From Flaccisagitta enflata (Eukaryota > Chaetognatha > Sagittoidea > Aphragmophora): DNA of 64,000 nt. Below the pieces are notes generated by a model. The model made no database searches. It saw only the letters and a program-made list of their open reading frames with translations, and was not told the origin of the DNA. Made by a program: the position numbers and the translations under genes. Below, in pieces: positions 20,925-31,379 of the stretch. The first letter of the stretch is position 1; each line of letters starts with the position of its first letter. Location: the NCBI GenBank assembly GCA_965153355.1, contig OZ231126.1, positions 37,014,001 to 37,078,000 of the forward strand, given 5' to 3'.

Positions 20925-21340
20925 AGAAACAGCATATTTCATTAGCTTTTAATGTCTTAAAACAAAGATCATATTGTTTTTTGTTTTGCGCATTTATACT
21001 CAGTTGCGGCCCCTTAGCACGTGGCTCCTGGCATGTGACCCCGCATTTTGGGTGAGCGTACGTACATGCGCATGGAGCATGTATATCTGGCAAAATCGAA
21101 GGCAACGGTTTTAATGAAAGAAAATTCAAGGCCATTTTTAAGATCTTTAGAAAATCTTCTAAATGCGTCATTACTGGTAGTTGTAGGCTTATTCCTAAAT
21201 ACTTGCCAAATAGAGTATTCGCAATAGTGTGTGGCCCTGGTTGTGTGCTATGTCAAAAGGGTGGTGGAAGATTTTGACTGATTTTGACGAGAAATATTGT
21301 TCTCTAGAGACGGCATAAAATTTTTTTTCATTTTTCGGTT
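20925..21340. other. No gene seen
   Basis: Unremarkable sequence without recognised features. Confidence 0.35.
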
Positions 21341-21344
21341 GGTC

Positions 21345-21560
21345 GGAAGGTCACCCGATGGGTCGGTGGGTTGGTTGGATGGCGGGTTGGTCGGTCGGTA
21401 GGTCAGTAGGTCGGTTGTCTGTTTGGTTGATTGGTTGATTGGTTGGTCGGTCGGTTGGTTGGTTGGTTGGTTGGTTGGTTGGTTGTTCAGTTGATCACTT
21501 GGTCAGTCTCCTTATCACTTTTTTGGCGTTTTTGAGCTTTTTGAGGTCACTACTCAAATA
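21345..21560 (-). mobile_element. Hairpin-ended element core, termini lost
   Basis: A long GGTTGGTTGG/GGTCGGTCGG array, then CACTTTTTTGGCGTTTTTG and GGTCACTACTC. These match the core and inner block of a minus-strand family A copy (compare 63-170). No hairpin or GGATACACGG end is seen. Confidence 0.6.
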
Positions 21561-21599
21561 CACAAATGCCCTAGTATCCTTTCACTCAAGAAGAAGAAT

Positions 21600-21772
21600 A
21601 ACAAGGCCGGATACACGACCAATACCAAATGCGGACTGGTGGGCAGGAGCGGAAATGCGTGTTTTCACACTTTTCGATTCATGCTCATGGACCGACGGAT
21701 GGACTGATGGACCAACGGACCGACGGACCAACGGACGGACAAAGGCTCTTATAGAATTACATGTCCACAACT
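21600..21772 (+). mobile_element. Hairpin-ended element (family B), decayed
   Basis: ACAAGGCCGGATACACGACC, AATGCGGAC, GGTGGGCAGGAGCGGAAATG, GACCGACGGACC core, and 3' end ATTACATGTCCACAACT then AAAAA. The hairpin has lost several CpG sites. Confidence 0.75.
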
Positions 21773-21839
21773 AAAAATAAAAAAAAAGAAGAAAACAAAG
21801 AAGAAAACAAAAAGAGGACAGCTTGAAGAACAAGTGACG

Positions 21840-22104
21840 CGGGGTCACAATATAGTTGTGGACGGGTGGGCAGGGGCAGCCAAGCCCCATCCACACCCAC
21901 GGCCCCACCCAACCCCTTTTCCAACACAGACACATACACAAAAAGCTTCTAAAACATTCGTTTCCCACTTTTCAACTTGTGCTCACGGACCGACAGACAG
22001 ACGGACCAATGGATGGACGGACCGACAGACAGACGGACCGACGGACCAACAGACGGACGGACCGACGGACCGGTCAAAGCCTATAGAGTTGCGTGTCCGC
22101 GACT
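21840..22104 (+). mobile_element. Hairpin-ended element (family B)
   Basis: AGTTGTGGACGGGTGGGC near the 5' side, a C-rich inner insert (CCCATCCACACCCACGG), a GACCGACAGACAGACGG core, and AGTTGCGTGTCCGCGACT at the 3' end. The first 20 bases are altered (GACGCGGGGTCACAATAT). Confidence 0.7.
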
Positions 22105-22263
22105 AAAGATAAAGAAAAAGAAAAAGAAAAGAAAAAGAAAAAGAAAAAATGGAAAAGAAGAAAGACATGGAAAAGAAGAACAAGTCATCCAAGGATTGCA
22201 CATGGTCAGCGGCACCCAATGCCCTGCTTTTAGAGTGACTGGCCTGAAGAGGTGAGGAGAGCA

Positions 22264-22710
22264 GGGCAGCGGCCCCAAAGGACCGATGTCCTGTAGACAT
22301 AGTGAATTGCTTACGTCCTGAGAAGGCATATTTCAGGCCTTGAAGGCAATTATCCATGATATTTGATGGGAGTATGTGGCTTTTCTACAATTTATTGTCA
22401 ATTTTCCATGTTATCCAATTGCTATTCTGCATTTTTTTTTTTTAAATTTTCCATGTTATTCGATGGATAATATGTATTTTTCTATTGTTTGTAAATTTTC
22501 CATGTTATTCAATGAGAAGTTTGCAAGTTTGTCATATTCCCATGTTATTCAATGGGAAGTTTGTATTTGGTCATTTCCTTATGTTATTCAATGGAAATTA
22601 GAAAATTGAGAAGGTTAGGGGGGACGTACGGACGGACATACGTACAGACGGATTTTAAGGAAATTCACCCCTGTGTCCTACAGGACATCGGCCCTGGCGG
22701 GCCGCTGCCC
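22264..22710. mobile_element. Repeat array bracketed by GGGCAGCGGCC inverted repeats
   Basis: Left end GGGCAGCGGCCCCAAAGGAC then CGATGTCCTGTAG; right end CTACAGGACATCGG then GGGCCGCTGCCC. The interior repeats a 40-50 bp unit containing TTTCCATGTTATTCAATGG. Each terminus is also palindromic by itself (CGGCCC...GGGCCG). Confidence 0.75.
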
Positions 22711-22739
22711 AAAAAGGAGGAAAAGAAGAAAACAAAAAC

Positions 22740-22858
22740 AAACAAGGCCAAGTAGGCCAATAAAATGCGACGGGTGGATCGCCGAATGAATACGTTATCC
22801 GACCGACCGACCAACAGACCAACGGACACAGCCAGTTATAGAGGTGCTTTGTCGCACC
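22740..22858 (+). mobile_element. Hairpin-ended element (family C)
   Basis: ACAAGGCCAAGTAGGCC, AAATGCGAC, GGGTGGATCGCCG, a GACCGACCGACC core, CAGTTATAGAGGTGCTTT and GTCGCACCT. The 5' motif differs from the 3' arm at one of nine positions. Confidence 0.8.
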
Positions 22859-22904
22859 TAAAAAGAAAAAGAATGGCAAACAATGTATCGGCACTCGGAA
22901 GCTA

Positions 22905-23234
22905 GTAGAAGAAGAAGAAGAAGAAGAAGAATAAGAAGAAGAAGAAGAAGATGAATAGTTAGTTACACAATAAAAAGAAGAATAGCAAGAAGAAGAAGAA
23001 AATGGCATATGAACATAAAAAGAATAGCATGAGTATGAAAGAACTAAATTTAATAAATCAACCGAGCACATTGTTAAGAAACCATACCCTTGAAGGATAG
23101 AATCGAGGTCAATCTTTTTAAATGTAATCGCCGGGCATTTAATCCAAGCTACTGACTACTGAGTGGTATGACACGTGGAACAATATCCCTCACTATGCCC
23201 CAACTAAAAAATACGGAAGACAGCATATGCGCGC

Positions 23235-23310
<76 letters not shown>
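22905..23310. repeat. (GAA)n and (GT)n arrays
   Basis: GAA/AAG repeats at 22905-23000 and a pure GT array at about 23236-23310. The sequence between them shows no recognised gene. Confidence 0.85.
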
Positions 23311-23314
<4 letters not shown>

Positions 23315-23505
23315 GCTGCACGTCTAAGGCCCTGAGGAGGTCCCGTAGCAGTTCAAATACATGTGATCGAGGAAGCTTTAGGATGGACAAATTGTAGAAT
23401 CTAAGTGCATCAGGTCCTCTTTTTTTTTTCTTCTCTCTCTCTCTCTCTTTCTTCTTTCTCTCTCTCTCTCTCTCTCTTGGACAACAACGATTAACTATCT
23501 TTTTT

Positions 23506-23660
23506 AGTCGCGGAAAAGGGCGACACTATACCTCGCCGTGTTGGTCGCTATGTCGATCTCTTGGTCCGTCCATCACTTTTTTGGGTTCCAAGCGGTTTTG
23601 GCATAACTGCTCCTGCTCAACCTTCCGCGACTGGTTTGCCGTGTATCTGACCTTGTTACT
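23506..23660 (-). mobile_element. Hairpin-ended element (AGTCGCGGAA variant)
   Basis: Minus-strand reading: ACAAGGTCAGATACACGGC, AGTCGCGGAA, GAGCAGGAGCAG, a short GATGGACGGACC core, and the 3' end TTCCGCGACT then AAAAA. The 3' arm is the exact reverse complement of the 5' motif although the hairpin's inner arm (TGTCGCCC) is not. Confidence 0.8.
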
Positions 23661-23685
23661 TTTGAAGTTGATTTTCGATGATTAT

Positions 23686-24601
23686 TGATGGCGCACTATG
23701 CGCCAATATGACACCAAAATCCACTAAGGGCTATATTATAGCAAAAAACTCTAAAAGTCAAAAAATATTTTATCTAGGATAGATCAATGAAAAATAAAAT
23801 TGAATTTGTAAAGGGGTGATCATGAAATATCAATTAAGCATATAATTTGCATTGTTGTTTTTGTTAAGTTGATAGAATCTGTATTTTTGCATTTATTCAT
23901 TAGTATTTCATTTTATTAATTCCTAAATGCAAAGATTTTTTAAATCTTAGTAAAATTTCTTATCAAAATTTTATTGCATCAAAATTTTTAATTGAAAATA
24001 AGAATTTTTTTTGCATCCAAAATTTTTTTGCACTAGAAATTTTTTTGCATCAAGATTTTTTTGCAGTAGAAATTTTTTTGCATCAAGCTTTTTTTTGTAT
24101 CAAAAATTTTTAGCATTAAAAAGTTTCGTTATAAAAAATTTTTGTCATCAAAAAAATTTTTTTTAAAAATTTTTTGCAACCAAATTTTTTTTGCAACGAA
24201 TTTTTTTTTGCATCAATTTTTTTTTGCATAAAAAAATTTTTGCATCAAAAAAAAAATTTTTATTATTTGAAATTTTTATCTTTATAAAAAAAAATTTTCA
24301 AAGCAAATTAAAAAAAAAAATTTTTTGCATAAAATTTTTTTATGCCTCAAAATATTTTTGCATATTTTATTGTAAGATTTTTAGCATTAAAGAAAATCTA
24401 CAATTAATACATTTGAGGTCATTTGTTCTGATTGGTATTAAGCTTGTACTAATTTGAGTTGAATCTTATAACATAACATTATATTTTTGAGAAAATCTTT
24501 TATTGTTTTTTCCTAAACATTATTATTTGATTTTTGTTAAATTTTAGTACAATTGAGCAAATAGTGCATTTTGTGTAATTACGGCGCATAGTGGGCCATC
24601 A
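23686..24601. mobile_element. AT-rich TTTTTTGCATC array bracketed by inverted repeats
   Basis: TGATGGCGCACTATGCGCC (23686) and GGCGCATAGTGGGCCATCA (24583) are inverted copies with one mismatch, and each is nearly palindromic. The interior holds about 20 degenerate copies of AAATTTTTTTGCATCAAAA (about 23960-24360). No coding sequence. Confidence 0.7.
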
Positions 24602-24679
24602 GATCCATGGCATTGCCGACAATCAACATCAAAAGCAAAAACGTTAAAATTCGTAGTTCAACAAGAAATATATCCACAG

Positions 24680-25162
<483 letters not shown>

Positions 25163-25164
<2 letters not shown>

Positions 25165-25375
25165 CGCGCTTAGATCGCGTTTTGACGCCACCGTTGCTCA
25201 CTATGTTGCACCACTCACCTGCTCATCTGCCCTGCAACGCTTTGCTTTGCTATGCTCGCTTGCTCCATTCATGGGCTCGCTGACTCACTTCGCTCACTCC
25301 CTCGTGGGATGGTTGAAATCCATGAATATGTGTACATGCTGTAATCGTGTTTAGCAGGAATAGGTTTTTGAAAAG
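25163..25375 (+). mobile_element. CGCTCACT-rich element, copy 3
   Basis: Shares GATCGCGTTTTGACG-like, ATGCTCGCTTGCTCCATTCA and CTTCGCTCACTCCCTCGTGG with 246-497. The left terminus is fused to the GA array. Confidence 0.55.
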
Positions 25376-25480
25376 ACAGCTTCGCAGCATTTGTGAGTTG
25401 GGGATGGACAGAGCCACTTTCCGGTCTGCAGAAAACATTTTGACGCAAGTTGTGACAAAAAGAGAAGTGAGATGACAAGA

Positions 25481-25530
25481 AACAAGGCCGGATACACAGC
25501 TACCGAAGTTGCGTGTGGGTGACGCGCGCC
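25481..25530 (+). mobile_element. Hairpin-ended element, 5' fragment
   Basis: AACAAGGCCGGATACACAGC, TACCGAAGTTGCGTGTGG; core and hairpin absent. Confidence 0.65.
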
Positions 25531-25810
25531 ATTTTGACGCGATTTTACCGTTGTCAAAAAGTTTCTTTGACGCAAAATTTGGATTCTGCATTGAAATCTA
25601 CATCGCATAGTGTAGTCAGCTCAGATTTTCTCTTCAAAGGAAGAAGCTTATTCATGTACAAAAGCAGATTTTATCAAGAATCTCGAAAATGGCTTGGTCA
25701 ATCTATTCTGGCTTGTTAGTAGAGACCGGTCACGTCGTAGAGCGAGGCTGTGTAAAATTATCGTTGGAAAACGCTAAATTTCAGAGCGAAAGATAGCTTA
25801 TCTACTTAAA

Positions 25811-26137
25811 AACAAGCCCGACTGGGCAAAGATGCGTCCGGACTGTGTTTCTGACAGGTATTGAGTCAGATGGACTGACAGATATGGAGACAGATGGACA
25901 GACAGACAGGGAGAAAGGTCACAAAACATGAAGGTTGATCATTTGCGCCTCAGTAGGATCTCACCAGCCAATAACAGCTGAGAAACGCGGTTTTTGCACA
26001 GGCGTAACGGACGGAGCGACGGACGCACCGTGGCCAATAACAGCTGAGAAACGCGGTTTTTGCACAGGCGTAACGGACGGACGGACCGACGGACGGACCA
26101 ACCCTCCTATAGAGATGCGTTCCTGACGGACGCATCT
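25811..26137 (+). mobile_element. Hairpin-ended element (AGATGCGTCC variant) with internal duplication
   Basis: AACAAGCCCGACTGGGC, AGATGCGTCC at the 5' side; 3' hairpin AGATGCGTTCCTGACG then GACGCATCT. The 3' GGACGCATCT is the exact reverse complement of the 5' motif. A segment of about 64 bp (GCCAATAACAGCTGAGAAAC ... GGCGTAACGGACGG) is tandemly duplicated at about 25967 and 26031. Confidence 0.8.
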
Positions 26138-26465
26138 AAAAAGCTGTGATTATCAGGCAATGAGCTATGATCAATACAAAATATGCGAAAGGATGAAATA
26201 TTACATCATATGGCATCAGGATATCATGAAAATCCGGAGGAAAAATGATTAACGCGAACCAAGGATATTGTCAAAATAACCCTCAACTTCGATGAAAGGG
26301 GAAGGGAATATTGTCTGAGACTGGTTTCAAAAAATATTTTCTCTGCCGCGTTCCCCTTCTACCAATCGCATGTTTTCATGGCAAATAAGCATTAAAACTA
26401 CTACGCAGCTAAACAGCTTCAGAAGGTAGTTTGCATTTAGAAACGATTTTTTAAACCCAGTTTCT
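26138..26465. other. No gene seen
   Basis: No recognised feature between two hairpin-ended elements. Confidence 0.35.
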
Positions 26466-26469
26466 ATTC

Positions 26470-26616
26470 AACAAGGCCGGATACACGGCCATCAGTTGCG
26501 GACGGGTGGGCAGGGGCGGAAATGCGCGTTTTCTCACTTTTCGACTCGATGGTTACGGACGGACCGACCAATGGACGGACGGACAAAGCCTCTTATAGAG
26601 TTGCGTGTCCGCAACT
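26470..26616 (+). mobile_element. Hairpin-ended element (family B), full copy
   Basis: One of the cleanest copies, about 147 bp: ACAAGGCCGGATACACGGCC, AGTTGCGGAC, GGGTGGGCAGGGGCGGAAAT, CACTTTTCGACTCG, GACGGACCGACC core, and AGTTGCGTGTCCGCAACT. The 5' and 3' motifs match perfectly. Confidence 0.88.
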
Positions 26617-26843
26617 AATAATCATTGGCTGGTGTATATTATAAATGGACCCGCTTGATGATTCATTGAACATTTACTTTTAGAAGTGCTTCATGAAGCA
26701 TATTATGACAAAATTTTCCAAAAAAGTGACGTAGAATTTTTAGGCATCCCCTTACTACTTGTAGTCCTTGATGCAGTATTTTTTTCATTGACAGGATATT
26801 AAAGCATCGTCGTCGTCATCGTCACTATATCTGGACCATGATG

Positions 26844-26914
<71 letters not shown>

Positions 26915-26921
26915 TGTGTCT

Positions 26922-26986
<65 letters not shown>

Positions 26987-27234
26987 TAAGTTAAAATTGG
27001 GCTTTTTTAGGCCCGGCTCCCTGGCAAATGTTCAGCCGAATTTGGGTAAGCTTGTTTTATGAAGCCTCTGATACCGTCGGAAAAGGAAAGTAAGAATAAA
27101 AAAAGGGGGGAAGAAAGAAAGAAGGGAAGTAAGAAAGAAGGGAAGAAAGAAAGAAATAAAGAAAGGAAGGAACAAAGAAAGAAAGAAAGAAAAAAAAAGA
27201 AAGAAAAGAAGAAAGAAAGAAAAAAAGAAAGGAA

Positions 27235-27265
<31 letters not shown>

Positions 27266-27268
27266 GGA

Positions 27269-27316
<48 letters not shown>

Positions 27317-27462
27317 AATGCATACGTACGGTTACAAAATGAAACGTCTTGTTAGAAAATAAATTCAGAGACATGCTGAGAGCATAATCTGGCAAGAAAA
27401 ACGCTTTTAATCCCATATTCAGGCTGACGACTCAAGTAACTTGACTTTTTTTCACGACAACG

Positions 27463-27558
<96 letters not shown>

Positions 27559-27560
27559 GC
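26844..27560. repeat. (GT)n, (GAAA)n and (CAA)n arrays
   Basis: GT with GTCTGT variants (26844-26990), GAAA/GGAA (27090-27320) and CAA (27460-27560). Same GT-spacer-GAAA order as 19355-19640. Confidence 0.9.
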
Positions 27561-27582
27561 AACAATAACGTTACTACCAGGA

Positions 27583-27690
27583 AACGTTGAACGAGCCTGT
27601 GAGCAGTGAGCGGTGCGAGCGAACAAACATAGTGAGCGACCCAGTGGCCCGTTTAAAACGCAATTGTCATGTGTCGGTGGGTCGTTCAAA
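27583..27690 (-). mobile_element. CGCTCACT-rich element, copy 4
   Basis: GAGCAGTGAGCGGTGCGAGC and CCAGTGGCCCGTTTAAAACG match in reverse the left part of 246-497 (CGTTTTGAACGGGCCACT). Confidence 0.5.
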
Positions 27691-27699
27691 TCTACCACA

Positions 27700-28335
27700 G
27701 ATCGATGGTAAAGAGTTGAAAAATTAGTTATGAAATCTTTAACTTGTATGTTCTATGCTAGACTTGAATAAGATTAGAACAAAAAATAATCGATCTGCGT
27801 GAATGACGCCCATTTTCAATTCATTTAACCGGCCTAAAACATTTGAAAATGACAAGATTTCTTTGTTAATTTTCTAAAGGGACACAAAAAACAGTAACTG
27901 AAATTTGTAAAAATTGCTACGAATTTGTACCAAGTGGGTAGTTGGATGCAGAATTGCCTGAGGAATCGATTGAAATTGGTCTCAAGTTGATCGGGAAAAA
28001 AGTTGAAGTCAGTCTTCGACTTTTTGACATATTCCAGAGAAACAGGGTTTTCATTTTCGTATTAGGAAGTTGAGGGTCTTGACCAATCAAATGTGGCCTC
28101 CAATGAAATTGATAGGATGAGTAGATTTTCATTCATTTGGCGCTTCGCAGAATGCTCTACAACGATTATTTTTCGCACTATGATTTTTAAAGATTTATTT
28201 ACGAAAAATTCGAATTGATTTTTTTTTCGATTTATTATGATTTTAAGTAGGATCAATAAAAGAATGTATTTATGTTTGTTTGAGCATGCAAATACAATAA
28301 AACATGTTTATGAGCATAGCTGCTCATCTGAGAGG
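27700..28335. other. No gene seen; AT-rich
   Basis: AT-rich intergenic or intronic sequence; no recognised repeat or exon. Confidence 0.35.
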
Positions 28336-28337
28336 GT

Positions 28338-29236
28338 GTTTTTCAATAGCATAACAAGAATTTGCACAAAGTCATAGGAAAGTTCCCTTTCAAAGGGATA
28401 TCGCTCAAAATCATGTATAATGATGGTCCAAGAAAAAAATTTAGCTATGGAACCCCTATAAACTACAGTATGTTTCAACTCGTTTGTAACATTATACAAC
28501 GGCAAAACTTTAGAAGGAATAAGGATAATTCAAGTCTGAAAAAGACCTTTCATAGGTAATAGTTTAGCATTTTATACTAAACAATTCTCAGGGATTTTCT
28601 ATAGAATTTTGATACATTTTACACCCTGAGGAGCTTTGGATCAAATTATGCAAAAAAGGTTGTTTTTTTCCTTTTTTTTCAACAAATTGCATTCATAGAC
28701 AATTTTCTCTCTCTATTTTCATAAATTATATTAGAATATCTTATATTTGAAACCTATCTGGTATGAAAATTCTAAATTTAAAAAAGAGCAACATAAGAAA
28801 ATATTCTTTTTCACAAGGACATAAAAACTTTTTTATTTTTAGTTTATGATATGTTAAAGGGTTTAAATTTTTCCACAAATCACCGGAATCAATTATCATA
28901 AAATGCTAAACTATTACGTACAAAAAGTTTTTTTCAGAATTGAATTATCTCTATTACTTCTAGAGTTATGCCGTCGTATAATGTTAATAACGAGTTAAAA
29001 CATACTGTATAGTCGCCACCCCCCTCATTCCCATAGAAAATGTATGGGATGGATTTGGCCTTCAGAGTTGCCTATACTTTATTATGGGGAAGGGGGTGGG
29101 TGGCGGCCATAGTTTATAGGGGTCCTATGGCTAATTTTTTTTGTGGACCATCCCTATGCATGATTTTGAGCAATATCCCTCTGATAGAGAACTTTCCTAT
29201 GACTTTGGGTAAAAAATTGTTGGGCTATTTTTGAAC
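28338..29236. mobile_element. Large foldback element (about 0.9 kb)
   Basis: Arms converge toward about 28720. Outer pairs are CAAAGTCATAGGAAAGTTC / GAACTTTCCTATGACTTTG and ACCCCTATAAACTA / TAGTTTATAGGGGT. Inner pairs are CAGTATGTTTCAACTCG / CGAGTTAAAACATACTG and AATAGTTTAGCATTTTAT / ATAAAATGCTAAACTATT. The right arm has an extra segment of about 85 bp (29012-29100). No ORF. Confidence 0.75.
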
Positions 29237-29324
29237 ATTCTAGCTCATTCAGCTCATTTAGCTCATTTTGCTCAATCTTTTTTACTGATTTCAAATGCGA
29301 TAAATAAATCAATATTTTGATATA

Positions 29325-31375
29325 TGTTAAAACAATTTTTTGTTTATTTGGAAACGAAATTAGGAGCAAATAAACGATTTTGGATGAGGAGGAGCAGGAG
29401 GGGGACGAAGAGGAGAGAAGTATAACAAGGCCGGCTACACGGCTACCGAAGTCGCGTGCGCGTGCGGGTGGGCAGGACCATGTTGAGGTCACCATACCAT
29501 GTGGGCAGGAGCAGTGAGGTCAAAGAAATAAAACCATTAAAAAAGTAAAGTGTAACCGACCGACCGACTGACCAACCGACCGACCGACCAACCGACTGAC
29601 TGACAAAACGGGTTGTAGAGTCGCCTGCACGCAACTGAAAATCTGTTTATGAGATCAAATTTATGGTACCAAATAAACAAATTCGTTTATGAGATTCCTT
29701 TTATTGGTGTTTATAAACACAAAAATTTCTAAAGGAGGTGAACGTTTATGAAAAAAAATTTATGGTGCCAAATAAACGATATTGTTTATTTGGAAAGGAA
29801 ATTGGGAGCAAATAAACAATTTTGGATGAGGAGGAGGAGGAGGAGAAAACATAAAAATCTGTTTATGAGAATAAATTTATGGCACAAATAAACAAATTCG
29901 TTTATGAGATTCATATTTTTGGTGTTTATAATTACAAAAACTTCTAAAGGAGTGTAAACGTTTATGAAAACAAATTTATAGCCAAATAAACGATTTTCTG
30001 TTTATTTGGAAAGAAATTGGGAGCAAATAAACAATTTTGGATGAGGAGGAGGAGGAGGAGGGGAAGAGGAGAAAATAAAAAAATCTGTTTATGAGATCCA
30101 ATTTATGGTACCAAATAAACAAATTTGTTTATGAGAGTTCATATTTTTGTGTTTATAAACACAAAAACTAAAGGAGTGTAAACGTTTATGAAAACAAATT
30201 TATGGTGCCAAATAAACGATTTTGTTTATTTGGAAAAGAATTGGGAGCAAATAAACGATTTTGGATGAGGAGGAGGAGGAGGAGGGGGAGGAGGGAGGAG
30301 AAAAATATGAAAATCTGTTTATGAGATCAAATTTATGGTACCAAATAAACAAATTCGTTTATGAGGTCCATATTTTTGTTGTTTATCAACACAAAACTTC
30401 TAAAGGATTGTAAACGTTTATGATAACCAATTTATGGTAGCAAATAAACGATTTTTGTCTATTTGGGAAAGAAATTGGGGGCAAATAAACGATTTTGGAT
30501 GAGGAGGAGGGGGAGGAGGAGGAGGAGGAGGAGAGAAATATGAAAATCTGTTTATGAGATCAAATTTAAGGTACCAAATAAACAAATTCGTTTATGAGGT
30601 TCATAATTTTGGTGTTTATAAACACAAAAACTTCTAAAGGAGTGTAAACGTTTATGACAACCAATTTATGGTACCAAATAAACGATTTTTGTTTATTTGG
30701 GAAAGAAATTGGGGGCAAATAAACGATTTTGGATGAGGAGGAGGGGGAGGAGGAGGAGGAGGAGAGAAATATGAAAATCTGTTTATGAGATCAAATTTAA
30801 GGTATCAAATAAACAAATTCGTTTATGAGGTTCATAATTTTGGTGTTTATAAACACAAAAACTTCTAAAGGAGTGCAAACGTTTATGAAAACCAATTTAT
30901 GCTGCCAAATAAACGATTTGTTATTTATTTAGAAAAAATTTCTAAAAGAGTGTAAACGTTTATTAAAACCAATTTATGGTGCCAAATAAACGATTTTTTG
31001 TTTATTTAGAAAAAATTTCTAAAAGAGTGTAAACGTTTATGAAAAGAAATTGATGGTGCCAAATAAACGATTTTTTGTTTATTTGGAAAGGAAATTGGGA
31101 GCAAATAAACGATTTTGGATGAGGAGGAGGAGGAGGAGAGAAATATAAAAATCTGTTTATGAGATCCAATTCATGGTGCCAAATAAACAAATTCGTTTAT
31201 GAGGTTCATATTTTTGGTGTTTATAAACATAAAAACTTCTAAAGGAGTGTAAACGTTTATGAAAGCAAATTATGGTGCCAAATAAACGATTTTTTGTTTA
31301 TTTGGAAAGGAAATTGGGAGCAAATAAACGATTTTTGATGAGGAGGAGGAGTAGGGGGAGGAGGAGAAAAAAGAT
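29325..31375. repeat. Approximately 235-bp satellite, about eight units
   Basis: Units begin near 29638, 29853, 30080, 30310, 30543, 30774 and 31148, after a partial first unit. Each contains AATCTGTTTATGAG, GTACCAAATAAACAAATTCG, TTTATAAACACAAAAACTTC, AGTGTAAACGTTTATGA and a GGATGAGGAGGAGGAGG tract. A sub-block is repeated three times at 30900-31080. ATAAACAA/GTAAACG motifs recur about eight times per unit. Confidence 0.9.
29424..29636 (+). mobile_element. Hairpin-ended element (family A) inserted in the satellite
   Basis: AACAAGGCCGGCTACACGGC, AGTCGCGTGC, TTAAAAAAGTAAAGTGT, GACCGACCGACTGACC core, and GAGTCGCCTGCACGCAACT. The flanks GAGAGAAGTAT and GAAAATCTGTTTATGAG are contiguous in other satellite units (GAGAGAAATATGAAAATCTG), giving an empty site without target duplication. 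Confidence 0.88.
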
Positions 31376-31379
31376 GCTA

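Noticed and set aside
26796-26850. Possible extra glutamate receptor exon after TTTTTTCATTGACAG
   Set aside because: The acceptor is good, but neither reading frame aligns with the expected ATD sequence, and the segment runs into a GT array.
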